This document shows positions 36,134 to 43,568 of a stretch of 64,000 nucleotides of DNA, piece by piece. The stretch is from positions 39,499-103,498 of the forward strand of contig PNOH01000012.1 in NCBI GenBank assembly GCA_013824715.1, read 5' to 3'. The DNA comes from Odoribacter sp. (GTDB lineage Bacteria > Bacteroidota > Bacteroidia > Bacteroidales > Prolixibacteraceae). The translations under genes were made by a program, and so were the position numbers. The notes below the pieces were generated by a model. The model was not told the DNA's origin. It saw only the letters and a program-made list of their open reading frames with translations, and made no database searches. Numbering within the stretch: position 1 is the first letter of the stretch; each line of letters begins with the position of its first letter.

Positions 36134-36943
36134 ATGAAAAAGAAATTTACCCTCGTAGCGAAAACCCGCATTGCTGAATTGAAAAATTTTTCAAAACCAG
36201 TACTATTAGCTCTAATTGCTTTAGTTATGACTATCAACACCGCTAAAGCAACGGGCTCTACTATTATCTGGATTCCTTCAGTTGACTTCCAGGCCTTTAA
36301 AACTATGCATCTCGGCATAGATAATTATATTCGCACGTCGAAAGATAATGGCGTTCGTGGCGCAGGAATCTATGACTTTGGATTGACATTTGGCGCTTTG
36401 CATCTCAAAAAATTTCAGATCGAAGTTGGTGTTGATTATTTGACAATGGGCGACAATGTTTATGACGACCAGCCAATTTATTTTAATACTAAAGGTGGAT
36501 TCGCAGAAGGATCACTTTTTAAAAATTCTCCGGCAATAGCCATCGGAGGTTACAACTTTGGGACAAAGAACAATTTGACTAATTACAATATTGCTTACGG
36601 CGTAATTGGCAAAACATTACCAATAATTGGAAGACTTTCAGTTGGTTATTATATAGGAAATGAAAAACTTCTCTTAGATAGCAAAGGAGCTAAAGCAAAT
36701 TCAGGAGTATTAGCTTCATGGGATCGGCCAATGAAGGAAATATCTGATAAATTGTGGTTAGCCGTTGATTACCAGGGAGGGAAAAATTATCTTGGAGCAC
36801 TAAACCTTGGTTTCTCCTGGAACTTCTCTTCAAATGTATCGGTCATCTTTGGATACGACATTTACAATGACAGCAAAACATTGTACAATTCAACCAATAC
36901 AAATAAAAACACCTTCACTACTCAGTTAGATATTAATTTCTAA
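36134..36943 (+). CDS. Outer-membrane-like protein linked to ammonium genes
   Basis: Exported protein of 269 residues whose family I cannot name. A long leader with a hydrophobic core (LLALIALVMTINTAKA, ending about residue 39) precedes a sequence rich in alternating hydrophobic and Gly/Asn/Tyr residues (GAGIYDFGLTFGALHL, IAIGGYNFG, RLSVGYYIG, YLGALNLGFSWNFSSNVSVIFGYDIYND) and ends in the aromatic Phe of DINF. This is the pattern of a transmembrane beta barrel. It is first in a run with the PII protein and the ammonium transporter, 126 bases upstream of the former, so I infer a nitrogen-controlled porin-like protein. The frame is also open from a TTG at 36125; the ATG at 36134 is preferred. 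Confidence 0.7.
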   Translation: MKKKFTLVAKTRIAELKNFSKPVLLALIALVMTINTAKATGSTIIWIPSVDFQAFKTMHLGIDNYIRTSKDNGVRGAGIYDFGLTFGALHLKKFQIEVGVDYLTMGDNVYDDQPIYFNTKGGFAEGSLFKNSPAIAIGGYNFGTKNNLTNYNIAYGVIGKTLPIIGRLSVGYYIGNEKLLLDSKGAKANSGVLASWDRPMKEISDKLWLAVDYQGGKNYLGALNLGFSWNFSSNVSVIFGYDIYNDSKTLYNSTNTNKNTFTTQLDINF

Positions 36944-37069
36944 CAGTTTATCAATTCTGACAAGTGGTTCTTTTGTCAGGATGAACTCCAAATGAATAGT
37001 TCCACTTTGTTGTTGAAATCACTTTATAAAATTATTAGAAATAAAACCCTTACATAAAATCTAATTATC

Positions 37070-37414
37070 ATGAAAAAAATTGAAGCCATCGTTAGAAAAA
37101 CCAAGTTTGAAGAAGTACGCGCAGCATTACACGAAGCTGATATCGACTTTCTCTCATGGTGGGAAGTAAAAGGACAGGGCACGGCCCGTCAGGGACTTAT
37201 TTTCAGAGGTATCGCCTACGACGTAAATTCAGTTGCACGCATGTATATCTCGTTTGTTGTTCGCGACATTAATGTTGAAAAATCAATCAATGCAATCCTC
37301 GAATCAGCCTATACCGGCGAAAGTGGTGACGGACGAATTTTCATCAGTGAAATAGAACAATCCATTCGTATCCGCACCAAAGACAGGGGCGACGAATCAC
37401 TCTACAACAAATAA
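37070..37414 (+). CDS. glnK: PII-family nitrogen regulatory protein with atypical T-loop
   Basis: Small trimeric signal protein of 114 residues that senses ATP/ADP and 2-oxoglutarate and normally plugs the ammonium transporter. The start MKKIEAIVRKTKFEEVRAAL and the B-loop TGESGDGRIFI (about residues 83-93) are standard. The T-loop is not: the usual Y-R-G-A-x-Y becomes IFRGIAYDV, so the position of the uridylylated Tyr51 is Phe, and the L-P-K segment after it reads V-A-R. The Arg-Gln before the loop (T-A-R-Q-G) is kept. Control by uridylylation is therefore unlikely, while ligand-driven binding to Amt remains possible. It lies 34 bases before the transporter gene. Confidence 0.92.
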   Translation: MKKIEAIVRKTKFEEVRAALHEADIDFLSWWEVKGQGTARQGLIFRGIAYDVNSVARMYISFVVRDINVEKSINAILESAYTGESGDGRIFISEIEQSIRIRTKDRGDESLYNK

Positions 37415-37448
37415 GCTCTGAAGACATTCACAATTATAAGATAATTAT

Positions 37449-38813
37449 ATGAAACCGAAATTTAAATATACAGGGCTGGCGTTACTTGGATTAATCGCCC
37501 CCACTATACTTTTTGCGCAGGAAACAGCGGCGGTAGCTGTTCCCGAACCTGTTCCTTTTATTGATTCCGGAAATACTGCATGGATGATTGTGTCAACTGC
37601 TTTGGTCATGTTAATGACAATTCCCGGACTGGCCTTATTTTACGGCGGTTTGGTCCGTCAGAAAAACATTCTGAATATCCTGATGCAATGTTTCATTTTG
37701 ACCGCTGTTATCACTCTGGAATGGGTTTTCTTTGGATATAGCTTGTCGTTTGGTTCGTCAACCGGTGCACTTGCGCCATACATTGGCGGTTTCGACTGGG
37801 CATTCCTGAATGGAATTGGCATCAACGACGTGAGTCCTTATTACATTTCGCAGGCAACTGCCCGTATTCCACATCTTTTGTTTGTATTGTTCCAGTGTAT
37901 GTTTGCTGTAATTACGCCAGCGTTAATCATTGGAGCTTATGCCGAACGAATTAAATTCCGTGGATTCCTGATTTTCTCGGTTCTTTGGGCGATATTCGTT
38001 TACAATCCGGTTGCCCATTGGGTATGGTCGGCCGACGGTTGGCTGTATAAAATGGGAGCGCTCGATTTTGCAGGTGGAACTGTAGTTCACATCAATGCAG
38101 GTATTGCAGCCCTTGTAATGACACTCATGATAGGAACGAGAAGAAACTATAATAACCATCCTACCGCTCCCCACAATATCCCTTTGGTTGTAATTGGTGC
38201 GGCATTACTCTGGTTTGGCTGGTTCGGTTTCAATGCCGGAAGTGGTTTGGCTGCCGACGGACTGGCTATCAGCGCATTCCTTTCAACTCATCTGGCAACA
38301 GCAACAGCAGCATTTACCTGGGCATTGCTCGACTGGTCCATCAACAGGAAACCTACCGTAATTGGGATTTGTACAGGAGCAGTTGCAGGTCTGGTTGCCA
38401 TTACCCCTGCTGCCGGATTTGTTGGGGTGTTGGGCGCTGTAGTCATTGGAGTTCTGGTCGCCGTAGCATGTTTCTTCATGGTTTCGGTAGTCAAACATAA
38501 ATTCGGTTACGACGACTCTCTTGATGCCTTCGGGGTACATGGAATTGGCGGTATTATCGGTGCACTCGCAACCGGTTTGCTTGCAACACCCGTCATTCAG
38601 TCGTCATACAGCGGTTTATTCTACGGAAACCCAAAACAATTATGGATACAGCTTATTGCAACAATGACAACAATCGTATTTTCAGGTGTAATGACTTTTG
38701 TCCTTTTCAAAATTGTTGACAAATTCTTTGGAATTCGTGCCAATCAGAAAGAAGAAATTGCCGGATTGGACATTTCTCAGCATAATGAAATGGCTTATGC
38801 TGAAAACGATTAA
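37449..38813 (+). CDS. amt: Ammonium transporter (Amt family)
   Basis: Inner-membrane ammonium channel of 454 residues, with a cleavable leader (KYTGLALLGLIAPTILFAQ) and eleven transmembrane helices. Family landmarks are the early GNTAWMIVSTALVMLMTIPGLALFYGGLVR, DFAGGTVVHINAGIAALV with the first pore His, GAALLWFGWFGFNAGS, and DAFGVHGIGGIIGALATGL with the second pore His. It follows the PII gene by 34 bases, the classic pair; PII should close the channel from the cytoplasm when nitrogen is plentiful. The short C-terminal tail (NQKEEIAGLDISQHNEMAYAE) has the conserved G-L-D-x-x-x-H-x-E segment needed for gating. A hairpin 14 bases after the stop may end transcription. Confidence 0.96.
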   Translation: MKPKFKYTGLALLGLIAPTILFAQETAAVAVPEPVPFIDSGNTAWMIVSTALVMLMTIPGLALFYGGLVRQKNILNILMQCFILTAVITLEWVFFGYSLSFGSSTGALAPYIGGFDWAFLNGIGINDVSPYYISQATARIPHLLFVLFQCMFAVITPALIIGAYAERIKFRGFLIFSVLWAIFVYNPVAHWVWSADGWLYKMGALDFAGGTVVHINAGIAALVMTLMIGTRRNYNNHPTAPHNIPLVVIGAALLWFGWFGFNAGSGLAADGLAISAFLSTHLATATAAFTWALLDWSINRKPTVIGICTGAVAGLVAITPAAGFVGVLGAVVIGVLVAVACFFMVSVVKHKFGYDDSLDAFGVHGIGGIIGALATGLLATPVIQSSYSGLFYGNPKQLWIQLIATMTTIVFSGVMTFVLFKIVDKFFGIRANQKEEIAGLDISQHNEMAYAEND

Positions 38814-38826
38814 TTTTCAAAATTGC

Positions 38827-38958
38827 CACAGGGTTTAATTCACCCTGTGCTAATACATGACGGTCTTTCAGACCTTTCTTTCAATACCTAAATCATAGCA
38901 TAAGTAAGGGGCAAAGCCCCGACATGTAAAAGCACAGGACAAAGTGAAACGGAGTCCT
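38827..38958. repeat. Terminator-like hairpin and 13-base hairpins after amt
   Basis: CACAGGGT/ACCCTGTG (38827-38849) directly follows amt and may terminate it. Then GGTCT-TTC-AGACC (38862-38874), GGGGC-AAA-GCCCC (38908-38920), both 13 bases long, and a looser AGGAC/GTCCT pair (38936-38958). Same design as the hairpins at 8319-8461. Confidence 0.65.
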
Positions 38959-39012
38959 ATGAAGTTCCAATAAACACGAATTTCCTTTAAAATAACAGTA
39001 AAACCATTTTTA

Positions 39013-40071
39013 TCAAAGGATCAGGTTTGTCAATAAATCAACATAAATTCTGAATCCTTGCTCCAATTCCGAAATCAAAATGTATTCGTCAGCAGTATGT
39101 GAGCGGGCGCTGTCGCCAGGCCCGATTTTGATGGAGGGATAAGGAATAACGGCCTGATCGGAAGTGGTTGGAGAACCATAATAGCTCAGACCCAGGCTGA
39201 TTCCTCGTTGTACTATCGGGTGATTGAGCGGAATTTTCGAAGAGTTTAACCTGAAAGAACGAGCCACCACATCCGAACCTATCAGCTCATTGATTATCTT
39301 GTATGCCTGCTGATTGGAATAATGTTCATTGGTACGCACGTCAATTGTAAAAGTGCAGGAATCCGGAATTACGTTGTGCTGGGTACCGGCATTGATCTCA
39401 GTTACCGACATTTTCACTTCGCCTAAAATCCGCGAAGTTTTCTCAAACCGGTAATTCCTTATTTTTTCAATATCGGCAATAGCTTTGTAAATCGCATTTT
39501 CACCCTCCTCGCGGGCAGCATGTCCCGACTTTCCGTGGGCCGTGCAATCCAGTACCATTAAACCTTTTTCGGCAATGGCCATTTGCATTCGCGTAGGTTC
39601 ACCCACTATTGCCAGATCGAGTGGCCCAATTTCTTCCAGAATACTGGCCAATCCATTAATTCCTGAAATTTCTTCTTCAGCAGTAGCAGCATAAATCAAA
39701 TTAAAAGGAAGATCATTTAGCTCATTAAAATACATAAAAACAGCCAGCAAGGTAACCAGCGAACCGCCAGCATCGTTACTTCCCAGTCCATACAAAACTC
39801 CATTTTCAATATCCGGAGAATACGGATCGCGTGAATACCCACTCGCAGCTCGAACGGTATCAATATGCGAATTCAGTAAAATTACCGGAAGACCATCTTT
39901 CCAATACTGGTTCTTAACCCATGTATTGTTCATTTTTGTATTGAAAGTTACCTTTGAATCAGCAAAAAACTGACGGATTAGTTGAGCGGCCGCTTGTTCA
40001 TCCCGGCTCAATGAAGGTATCGCGATGAGCGATTTCAGCAGATTGATCTGTTTTTCCATAATTGAACTCAT
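39013..40071 (-). CDS. argE: M20-family deacylase, probably acetylornithine deacetylase-like
   Basis: Zinc-dependent M20 peptidase-family enzyme of about 352 residues. Metal ligands and catalytic residues are visible in LNSHIDTV, GSNDAGGS and ATAEEEISG, with the later SHTADEYI His. The overall pattern and the start LLKSLIAIPSLSRDE match the Bacteroidota ArgE group, which deacylates N-acetyl- or N-succinyl-ornithine in arginine synthesis; DapE-like or dipeptidase activity cannot be excluded. The frame also opens from a TTG at 40086; the first ATGs are at 40071 and 40059. An argH gene is in the window but not adjacent. Confidence 0.75.
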   Translation of the reverse strand: MSSIMEKQINLLKSLIAIPSLSRDEQAAAQLIRQFFADSKVTFNTKMNNTWVKNQYWKDGLPVILLNSHIDTVRAASGYSRDPYSPDIENGVLYGLGSNDAGGSLVTLLAVFMYFNELNDLPFNLIYAATAEEEISGINGLASILEEIGPLDLAIVGEPTRMQMAIAEKGLMVLDCTAHGKSGHAAREEGENAIYKAIADIEKIRNYRFEKTSRILGEVKMSVTEINAGTQHNVIPDSCTFTIDVRTNEHYSNQQAYKIINELIGSDVVARSFRLNSSKIPLNHPIVQRGISLGLSYYGSPTTSDQAVIPYPSIKIGPGDSARSHTADEYILISELEQGFRIYVDLLTNLIL

Positions 40072-40239
40072 TTCAATATCTGACAAAAATTAAAAAAAAT
40101 GTTCGTATATGATAGAAAAATCTGGAAAAACATGAAATATTAATTGCATTGCAACTTTTTATTTTGTGTACAACTTACAAAAAGGTATTTTTACCCGCAT
40201 AAAACCCGAAAAATTGAAACTAACACACAAATTAATCAC

Positions 40240-41565
40240 ATGGAAAATCAATTTAAAAAAGGAGTTTCGAGACGTCAGTTTCTTGGAACTGCAGCTATTG
40301 GAGTAGCTGGTGTAGCAATGTTCTCATCATTAGCGGCCTGTAAACAAAAAGTAGTTGATACTGATCTGAAAATTGGAATTATCGGATTGGGTCAGCAGGC
40401 GATGTTCTTAATGAACGGATTTTTACAGATACCTGGAGTAAAAGTAATTGCAGGTTGCGATGTTTACGGTATTAAACGTCAGCGGTTCGAGAAAAAGGCC
40501 AAAGCTTTCTATGAAAAAGCCGGATTGCAGGTTGAAATTCAGACCTACGAAAAATATCAGGATTTACTGGCACGTACTGATATAAATGCGGTAGTTATTG
40601 CCGTTCCTGACCATTCACATGCCATGATTGCCATTGCAGCATGTAAAGCAGGCAAGGATGTTTATTTGGAAAAACCGATGACTTTCACAATTAAAGAAGG
40701 TCAGGAATTACGCAAAACTGTGCGTGAGACTAACCGGATTTTGGCTGTTGGAAGCCAGCAGCGTTCGGATCCAAATTTCCAGCATGCAGTTAACTTAGTT
40801 CAAACCGGCGCTCTTGGGCAAATCGAAAAAGTTCATGCTTACGTTGGCGCACCTCCAAAACCTTATGATCTTCCGGAAGAAGCTTTACCAGCCGATTTGA
40901 ACTGGGACCTTTGGTTAGGAAGTTTGCCGATGCCGATCCATTACAACAGTCAGTTAAACCCACCCATTACCATCGAACCTGAACAAAACGAACAATTCTG
41001 GGGCGGATGGCGCTGGTACAAGGAAATGGGTGGTGGATTCACTACCGACTGGGGCGCCCACATGTTCGATGTTGCGCAGTGGGGCCTTGGAATGGACAAA
41101 AACGGTCCGGTTGAAATTTCCCCAATCGGTGATGGCACTGAATTCATTCAATATAAATATGCAAGCGGAACAGTTATGACTTCTGAACCGTTTGATGAAG
41201 TCAAAACCAAAGGAGTTAAGTTCATTGGAAAAGATGGTTGGATTGAAGTTTCACGCGGTCATTATAAAGCTTCTGACGACAAATTCCTGCCACCGGCACA
41301 AGCTTCAAACGACACGGGCCCATACGAAACCAAAATTCCTCATCAGCTAAATTTCATTGAAGCTGTCCGCGATCGCAAAGACCCGGTTGTTCCGGTTGAA
41401 ATCGGTCACAGCAGTTGTACGGTTTGTACGCTTGGAAACATTGCCTGCGAACTGAAACGGACAATCAAATGGGATCCGGCTACCGAAACTTTTATTGACG
41501 ATACCGATGGCGCTGCAACCAAACTAATGCATTACGAATACCGCTCAGGCTGGAGTTTATTGTAA
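40240..41565 (+). CDS. Tat-exported Gfo/Idh/MocA oxidoreductase, probable lipoprotein
   Basis: NAD(P)-dependent sugar oxidoreductase family protein of 441 residues. The start at 40240 gives a twin-arginine leader (SRRQFLGTAAIGVAGVAMF) that ends at a lipobox, SSLAAC. A Rossmann fold follows (LKIGIIGLGQQAMFLMNGFL) and the catalytic EKP motif is present in DVYLEKPMTFT. The C-terminal half holds GGWRWYKEMGGGFTTDWGAH, typical of the exported Gfo/Idh group of Bacteroidota and Planctomycetes. These proteins carry a tightly bound cofactor, which explains Tat export. Likely acts on sugars or glycosides in the periplasm. A strong terminator follows. Confidence 0.92.
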   Translation: MENQFKKGVSRRQFLGTAAIGVAGVAMFSSLAACKQKVVDTDLKIGIIGLGQQAMFLMNGFLQIPGVKVIAGCDVYGIKRQRFEKKAKAFYEKAGLQVEIQTYEKYQDLLARTDINAVVIAVPDHSHAMIAIAACKAGKDVYLEKPMTFTIKEGQELRKTVRETNRILAVGSQQRSDPNFQHAVNLVQTGALGQIEKVHAYVGAPPKPYDLPEEALPADLNWDLWLGSLPMPIHYNSQLNPPITIEPEQNEQFWGGWRWYKEMGGGFTTDWGAHMFDVAQWGLGMDKNGPVEISPIGDGTEFIQYKYASGTVMTSEPFDEVKTKGVKFIGKDGWIEVSRGHYKASDDKFLPPAQASNDTGPYETKIPHQLNFIEAVRDRKDPVVPVEIGHSSCTVCTLGNIACELKRTIKWDPATETFIDDTDGAATKLMHYEYRSGWSLL

Positions 41566-41591
41566 TTGAAAATAAGCTACATTGAAAATAC

Positions 41592-41635
41592 AACGCAGCT
41601 ATTCCGGCTAAAAACGGATTAGCTGCGTTTTTTTT
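41592..41635 (+). terminator. Rho-independent terminator after the Gfo/Idh gene
   Basis: AACGCAGCTA (41592-41601) pairs with TAGCTGCGTT (41620-41629), with an inner CCG/CGG pair, followed by a run of T. Confidence 0.85.
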
Positions 41636-41769
41636 GTACCGATTCCTTTCTTAACGGTGTTGCAAAATACAAATAGGTCGCTCTGGAGCTTTTCCCAAAC
41701 AGACATTCGCTGTTAATGACGGGCAATTTTTCCTGAAATTTGGAATTTGAAACCTGGAACTTCTGGAGC

Positions 41770-42684
41770 TTAATTCAGCACAAAACGGTAAGTAATTGTT
41801 CCTTTTTGGAAGGAGGGCGCTGTTCCATCTACATTGAACCTGGCCTCAAGGGCCGCTTTTTTGGAGGCGGCCAATAATTCAGGATTGGCAGTATTTGAAC
41901 CTTTTACACCAGGATCAGCTTTTGTCACCCTACCCGATTTATCTACAGTTACCATAACGACAACCTTTCCATCTTCATTGCCAATAAATTCGGGTTTGGG
42001 AAGCGACTGTGCCGTCCGGCCATCGAGACTGAATGAAACGCCGCTATCGCCAGTTCCTCCACCCGGGCCATATTTTTCAGCATTGGCAACTCCCTCCGGA
42101 GTTCCCTGATTTCCGGGGCCATAAGTGATTCCCTGACTGGTGCTTTTCGAATCAGGGCTTCCTTTTCCTCCGCCTCCAAAAACATTTTTTGCCCGATTGT
42201 TTATTTCGCCGATTTTACGTTGTTCAGCAGCAGCCTGAGCCAGTAGTTGGTCCTGTTCCCTTTTTTGCCTGATAATTTCAGCCTGTTTTTGTCTTTCGGC
42301 TTCATCCAGCCTTTGTTTTTCAGGATCAATAACCTTTTTGATATCCTTCTTTTTTACCGGGGTCTTAACGACAACTGTTTCCTCATCATCCTGTGTCAGC
42401 ACATCGTCATCATCTACAGGGGCGATAACTTTTTTTGAAGGGGGTTGTACCACCTGCTTAGCAGAAGTTGATTCGACAGGTTTTAAAGTTGGCTGCCGGT
42501 CGCCAGGTGCAGGTTCTTCCATTCCAAACCCAGTCTCAGAATCCCCAAAATTTACCAGAATCCCTTCGTCAACAGGTACAGGAGGAGAAGCTATTATTCC
42601 AAAATATAGCAACAATATCAAAATCAGCCCATGCGTAACGAGCGTTCCAATAAAACCTGTTTTATGTTCTGTTATGTATTTCAT
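41770..42684 (-). CDS. TonB/TolA-like energy transducer
   Basis: Protein of 304 residues anchored by one N-terminal helix (FIGTLVTHGLILILLLYFGII), followed by GILVNFGDSETGFG, a long charged Lys/Glu/Gln-rich periplasmic spacer with coiled-coil character (RLDEAERQKQAEIIRQKREQ), a Gly-rich linker and a C-terminal TonB-like domain (LPKPEFIGNEDGKVVVMVTVDK, ending GTITYRFVLN). It should transmit proton-motive energy to outer-membrane receptors. ExbB lies 22 bases upstream on the same strand, but there is no ExbD between or after them, which is unusual for this gene set. Confidence 0.87.
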   Translation of the reverse strand: MKYITEHKTGFIGTLVTHGLILILLLYFGIIASPPVPVDEGILVNFGDSETGFGMEEPAPGDRQPTLKPVESTSAKQVVQPPSKKVIAPVDDDDVLTQDDEETVVVKTPVKKKDIKKVIDPEKQRLDEAERQKQAEIIRQKREQDQLLAQAAAEQRKIGEINNRAKNVFGGGGKGSPDSKSTSQGITYGPGNQGTPEGVANAEKYGPGGGTGDSGVSFSLDGRTAQSLPKPEFIGNEDGKVVVMVTVDKSGRVTKADPGVKGSNTANPELLAASKKAALEARFNVDGTAPSFQKGTITYRFVLN

Positions 42685-42706
42685 TCTTTAAGTACAGTTT
42701 CAAAAA

Positions 42707-43414
42707 TCAGTGTGCCGGTTCATTTAATATTTCCAAAAAATCACAAGTTGCTGCTTCTAAATGAAATATGACTCTTTCAACACTGGCAACCAGGATATTA
42801 TAGGCAAAATAGGCGACAATGCCAACGATTAAACCAACAACTGTTGTAACTAATGCCTGATAAATAAAAGTGGCCAGTAATGGCATATCTATAATTTTTT
42901 CGGAATTTGCCATTTCATAAAATGCCTGTATCAAAGCTAAAACTGTTGCGAGGATTCCAAGCATGGGCGCTCCCCCAACGACACTTGCCAAAACCGGTAG
43001 TCCTTTTTCCAACTTTGAAATCTCCATATTGCCGGCTTTTTTGATAATCGCGCTCACCTCTTCTATCGAACACCCCAACCTTGAAATCCCTTTCTCTATC
43101 ATTCGGGAACATGGAGTATTTTCACTGTGGCATAAGTTAAACGCTGATTCAATATGCCCATCCAAAATATATTCCCGCAAACGGGTTAAAAGCAAAGGAT
43201 CAAGCCTTCTTGCATGACTGATAACGATTATGCGTTCCAGAAAGATGAAAAGTGCAACCACCGATAAAAAAACAACCGGGATCATTCCAGTACCACCATT
43301 GAGAAACAAATGATATAGAACATTAGTTAACCCCTCAGGTTTGATGGCATCACCCACGGGAATTGCACCCTCCGTTATATTCTGACTTGCCTGTAATAAT
43401 AATAAATTCAGCAT
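42707..43414 (-). CDS. exbB: MotA/TolQ/ExbB proton-channel family protein
   Basis: Proton-channel subunit of 235 residues. Three transmembrane helices are visible: about residues 38-60 (GMIPVVFLSVVALFIFLERII), 135-160 (ASVVGGAPMLGILATVLALIQAFY, with the conserved G-G-x-P-x-L-G-x-x-x-T-V motif) and 175-205 (LATFIYQALVTTVVGLIVGIVAYFAYN, with the Thr-rich pore segment). It works with a TonB-type transducer, encoded 22 bases downstream, and normally with ExbD, which is not encoded here. A promoter box lies at 43478-43485. Confidence 0.9.
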   Translation of the reverse strand: MLNLLLLQASQNITEGAIPVGDAIKPEGLTNVLYHLFLNGGTGMIPVVFLSVVALFIFLERIIVISHARRLDPLLLTRLREYILDGHIESAFNLCHSENTPCSRMIEKGISRLGCSIEEVSAIIKKAGNMEISKLEKGLPVLASVVGGAPMLGILATVLALIQAFYEMANSEKIIDMPLLATFIYQALVTTVVGLIVGIVAYFAYNILVASVERVIFHLEAATCDFLEILNEPAH

Positions 43415-43477
43415 AAGCAGGTTGTTTTAAGCCGGCCTCATTAAAAACGGGTGTTCCGGCACAAATAGTATGCCTTG

Positions 43478-43485
43478 CAAAAATA
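43478..43485 (-). promoter_or_regulatory. Bacteroidota -7 promoter box for exbB
   Basis: TATTTTTG on the minus strand, full match to TAnnTTTG, 64 bases before the exbB ATG. Confidence 0.5.
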
Positions 43486-43568
43486 CAATTAATTTAAGAA
43501 AAATTTAAATTCTCAATAACCACCATATCTTTAGGATAACAAACTAGTTACACAACAATCGCCGGATT

